This document shows positions 5,000 to 6,598 of a stretch of DNA of 6,598 nt, piece after piece (position 1 is the first letter of the stretch; every line of letters begins with the position of its first letter). The DNA is from Akkermansiaceae bacterium. Lineage in GTDB: Bacteria > Verrucomicrobiota > Verrucomicrobiia > Verrucomicrobiales > Akkermansiaceae. The stretch is from NCBI GenBank assembly GCA_023300205.1, contig JALZVD010000150.1, positions 1 through 6,598 of the forward strand, read 5' to 3'. A program made the position numbers and the translations under genes. A model generated the notes under the pieces. The model was not told where the DNA came from. It saw nothing but the letters and a program-made list of their open reading frames with translations, and did no database searches.

Positions 5000-6319
5000 T
5001 TAACACACTTTATTGATTCTGTGCTCAACTTCTTTTGAAGTATTCACCTCTGCCTTCAGCAAACCCATTAGATTATAAACCCCGAAAAACGTACGATTCA
5101 GATACAGCGCATCAGCCTTACCTCTTGCAGAATTAATTGCCTGAAGCTCTTTATCATTTCGAGTCCGCTCACCGAATGCAGCAAGATCCTCAAAATATCC
5201 TTCATCACCAAAGTCATACATTCCAGCCAAATACGGCTTATTCAGCAAAGAAATAGATTCCTGAAAAATCTCTAACAACTTAGCAACCGAAGCCTCATCA
5301 TCTTCTTCTAACAACAAACTCACATCATAAAGCGCCAACTTCAACTTCTCCCTATTTTGAAACACACCTGGCTCCATCAACCGAAAATACGCCTGATAAA
5401 AATCATCACTTACTTCCTTCACACAACCAAAATCTAACACCCACAACTCACCATCTTTCACCAAGAAATTCCCCGGATGTGGATCTGCGTGAAACACTCG
5501 CAACGTATGAATCTGGTGCGCATAGAAATCCCATAACGCCTGAGCAATCTTATTTTTCTCCTCCTGCGGTGCATCACTCTCAGCATACTGATCCAGCTGC
5601 AAGCCATCCACCCACTCCATTGTAAGAATCTTTTCACTAGAAAATTCTGGATAGTATTTTGGAAATTTAGTGATCGCCAGATCACCGGAACTCTCAGCCA
5701 GATCCACAGATCTACGCAACTCTAACTCATAGTCCGTTTCCTCAATCAACTTAGACTCCACCTCCTGAATATAAGGATCGATCGCCTTCGCCTCTAACTG
5801 GAACAACTTCATCGCTATAGGCTTCACGATCGCCAGATCACTATGCAAACTATCCGCAATCCCCGGATACTGCACCTTCACTGCATAAGTCTCCCCATCT
5901 TTCGTAGCCTTATGAACCTGCCCTATAGATGCACCAGCCGCCGCCTTATTACTAAATGTATCAAAAACATCCGTCGGTGACTTCCCCACCTCTCGCTGGA
6001 ATGTCCGCACCACAAGCGGATAAGACAACGGAGGTGCAGAATACTGAGCCTTAGAAAATTCATCAGAATACTGCTCCGGAATCATATTCTTATCCATGCT
6101 AAGAATCTGCGCCAACTTCAACGGTCCACCCTTTAACTTACTAAACGTCTTATAAGTATCAGCTGCAGTCCTCTCATGGAACTTATCCTTCTCATCTCTG
6201 CCCGTAAGAGCCTTCGTTCCTTTGTAGCGGAGATAATTTACCCCCACTTTCATACCTGCACCAGCAAGTGATGCCGCTCTTCCTAGCTTATGCTTCGGGA
6301 TGGATGTTTGCTCTTTCAT
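5000..6319 (-). CDS. ABC1/AarF/UbiB-family atypical kinase (ADCK/COQ8-like)
   Basis: This 439-residue protein has the ABC1 atypical kinase fold. The family-specific N-terminal motif appears as K-L-A-Q (68-71) in the context G-G-P-L-K-L-A-Q-I-L-S-M-D. The alanine-rich loop is A-A-A-G-A-S-I-G-Q-V-H (126-136), which takes the place of the glycine-rich loop. Y-A-V-K-V-Q supplies Lys148, and E-E-T-D-Y-E-L-E (193-200) is the conserved ABC1 segment. H-A-D-P-H-P-G-N (277-284) provides Asp279 and Asn284, and V-L-D-F-G (294-298) gives the metal-binding Asp296. In yeast, mitochondria and E. coli, relatives support ubiquinone synthesis as lipid-associated ATPases. No C-terminal membrane helices like those of UbiB are apparent. 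The usual K-x-G-Q has Ala in place of Gly. It starts 3 bases after the stop of the TetR-like gene, with GGAA 8 bases before the ATG as a possible ribosome-binding site. The stop is TAA. The biological substrate is unknown. Confidence 0.92.
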   Translation of the reverse strand: MKEQTSIPKHKLGRAASLAGAGMKVGVNYLRYKGTKALTGRDEKDKFHERTAADTYKTFSKLKGGPLKLAQILSMDKNMIPEQYSDEFSKAQYSAPPLSYPLVVRTFQREVGKSPTDVFDTFSNKAAAGASIGQVHKATKDGETYAVKVQYPGIADSLHSDLAIVKPIAMKLFQLEAKAIDPYIQEVESKLIEETDYELELRRSVDLAESSGDLAITKFPKYYPEFSSEKILTMEWVDGLQLDQYAESDAPQEEKNKIAQALWDFYAHQIHTLRVFHADPHPGNFLVKDGELWVLDFGCVKEVSDDFYQAYFRLMEPGVFQNREKLKLALYDVSLLLEEDDEASVAKLLEIFQESISLLNKPYLAGMYDFGDEGYFEDLAAFGERTRNDKELQAINSARGKADALYLNRTFFGVYNLMGLLKAEVNTSKEVEHRINKVC

Positions 6320-6322
6320 TAT

Positions 6323-6598
6323 CTATTCCGGTATGAATTTACTAATCATTTTGCTCAACCCTTTGAACCGATCATCCTTGCCCGCCATAAACCTTACAAA
6401 ATCAAACCCAGACTCTAACACACCATCTGCCGCTGACTGAATTCCGAAGTGAGTACTCTTTTCAATAAACGCATCCGTATCCTGAAAATCCTTACTATCA
6501 TCCTTAATATAAAAATGAATAATTGCCAGAAAATGCATATAGATAAATCGATCATAATACTCTAACAACTTCTTCCTATCCGCAAAGATCCCCTGTTC
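6323..6598 (-). CDS. TetR-like regulator, C-terminal fragment (5' end outside window)
   Basis: The minus-strand frame is open from the right edge to a TAG at 6323-6325 and gives the last 91 residues. A TTG at 6568 is an internal Leu, not a start, because the frame continues upstream with E-Q-G-I-F-A-D-R-K-K. The fragment is helical and rich in aromatics: E-Y-Y-D-R-F-I-Y-M-H-F-L-A-I-I-H-F-Y-I-K, then H-F-G-I-Q-S-A-A-D-G-V-L-E-S-G-F-D-F. This resembles the ligand-binding C-terminal domain of TetR-family proteins that precede ABC1 kinases in Bacteroidota and Verrucomicrobiota. The DNA-binding helix-turn-helix would lie outside the window, so whether it is a real repressor cannot be checked here. 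It probably heads the operon with the ABC1 gene, whose ATG is 3 bases after this stop. The family call rests on general similarity and context, so it is only moderately secure. Confidence 0.6.
   Translation of the reverse strand, partial: EQGIFADRKKLLEYYDRFIYMHFLAIIHFYIKDDSKDFQDTDAFIEKSTHFGIQSAADGVLESGFDFVRFMAGKDDRFKGLSKMISKFIPE

Noticed and set aside
1..6598. CRISPR array, IS element or phage signatures
   Set aside because: I saw no regularly spaced repeats, intact transposase, terminal inverted repeats or phage genes.

Overview
This window looks like chromosomal DNA from a member of the PVC group. Verrucomicrobiota, perhaps a marine Rubritalea-like lineage, is my best guess. The evidence is a secreted formylglycine-type sulfatase beside an alpha/beta hydrolase, an SLA1-homology (SHD1) domain fused to a thioredoxin, near absence of Shine-Dalgarno sequences, and moderate GC content. 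The taxon is inferred from gene content, not from a marker gene.

Layout. Bases 3-194 (+) hold the C-terminal end of an alpha/beta hydrolase, convergent with a secreted sulfatase at 212-1810 (-). A 142-base divergent gap separates the sulfatase from a stand-alone M41 (FtsH-type) zinc peptidase domain at 1953-2444 (+). Next on the same strand is a thioredoxin-like gene at 2520-3194 (+), interrupted by one in-frame TGA and ended by a strong intrinsic terminator at 3232-3263. A 482-base stretch without a credible gene (3264-3745) separates it from a leftward operon read from the right edge. In transcription order that operon is a TetR-like C-terminal fragment (6598-6323), an ABC1/UbiB-type kinase (6319-5000) and CinA (4990-3746). 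The operon gaps are 3 and 9 bases.

The main discovery candidate is the thioredoxin-like gene. The TGA at 2904-2906 falls exactly where the first cysteine of the W-C-P-P-C redox motif belongs, so the protein reads S-A-S-W-U-P-P-C. The frame stays open for 95 more codons with normal thioredoxin-fold features, including a G-V-P cis-proline loop. A small hairpin at 2925-2943, with a G at the second position of its apical loop and 25 bases after the TGA, resembles a bacterial SECIS element. I read this as a probable selenocysteine-containing, exported SHD1-thioredoxin. The competing reading is a TGC/TGT-to-TGA nonsense mutation or sequencing error. None of the seven visible gene ends uses TGA as a stop.

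Functionally, the left half suggests extracytoplasmic polysaccharide or ester processing and redox or protein quality control. The right half is a housekeeping operon for a kinase-like atypical ABC1 protein with a TetR-fold partner, plus NMN/pyridine nucleotide repair by CinA. The + strand is strongly C-rich over G in genes of both orientations, so the minus strand is probably the leading strand.
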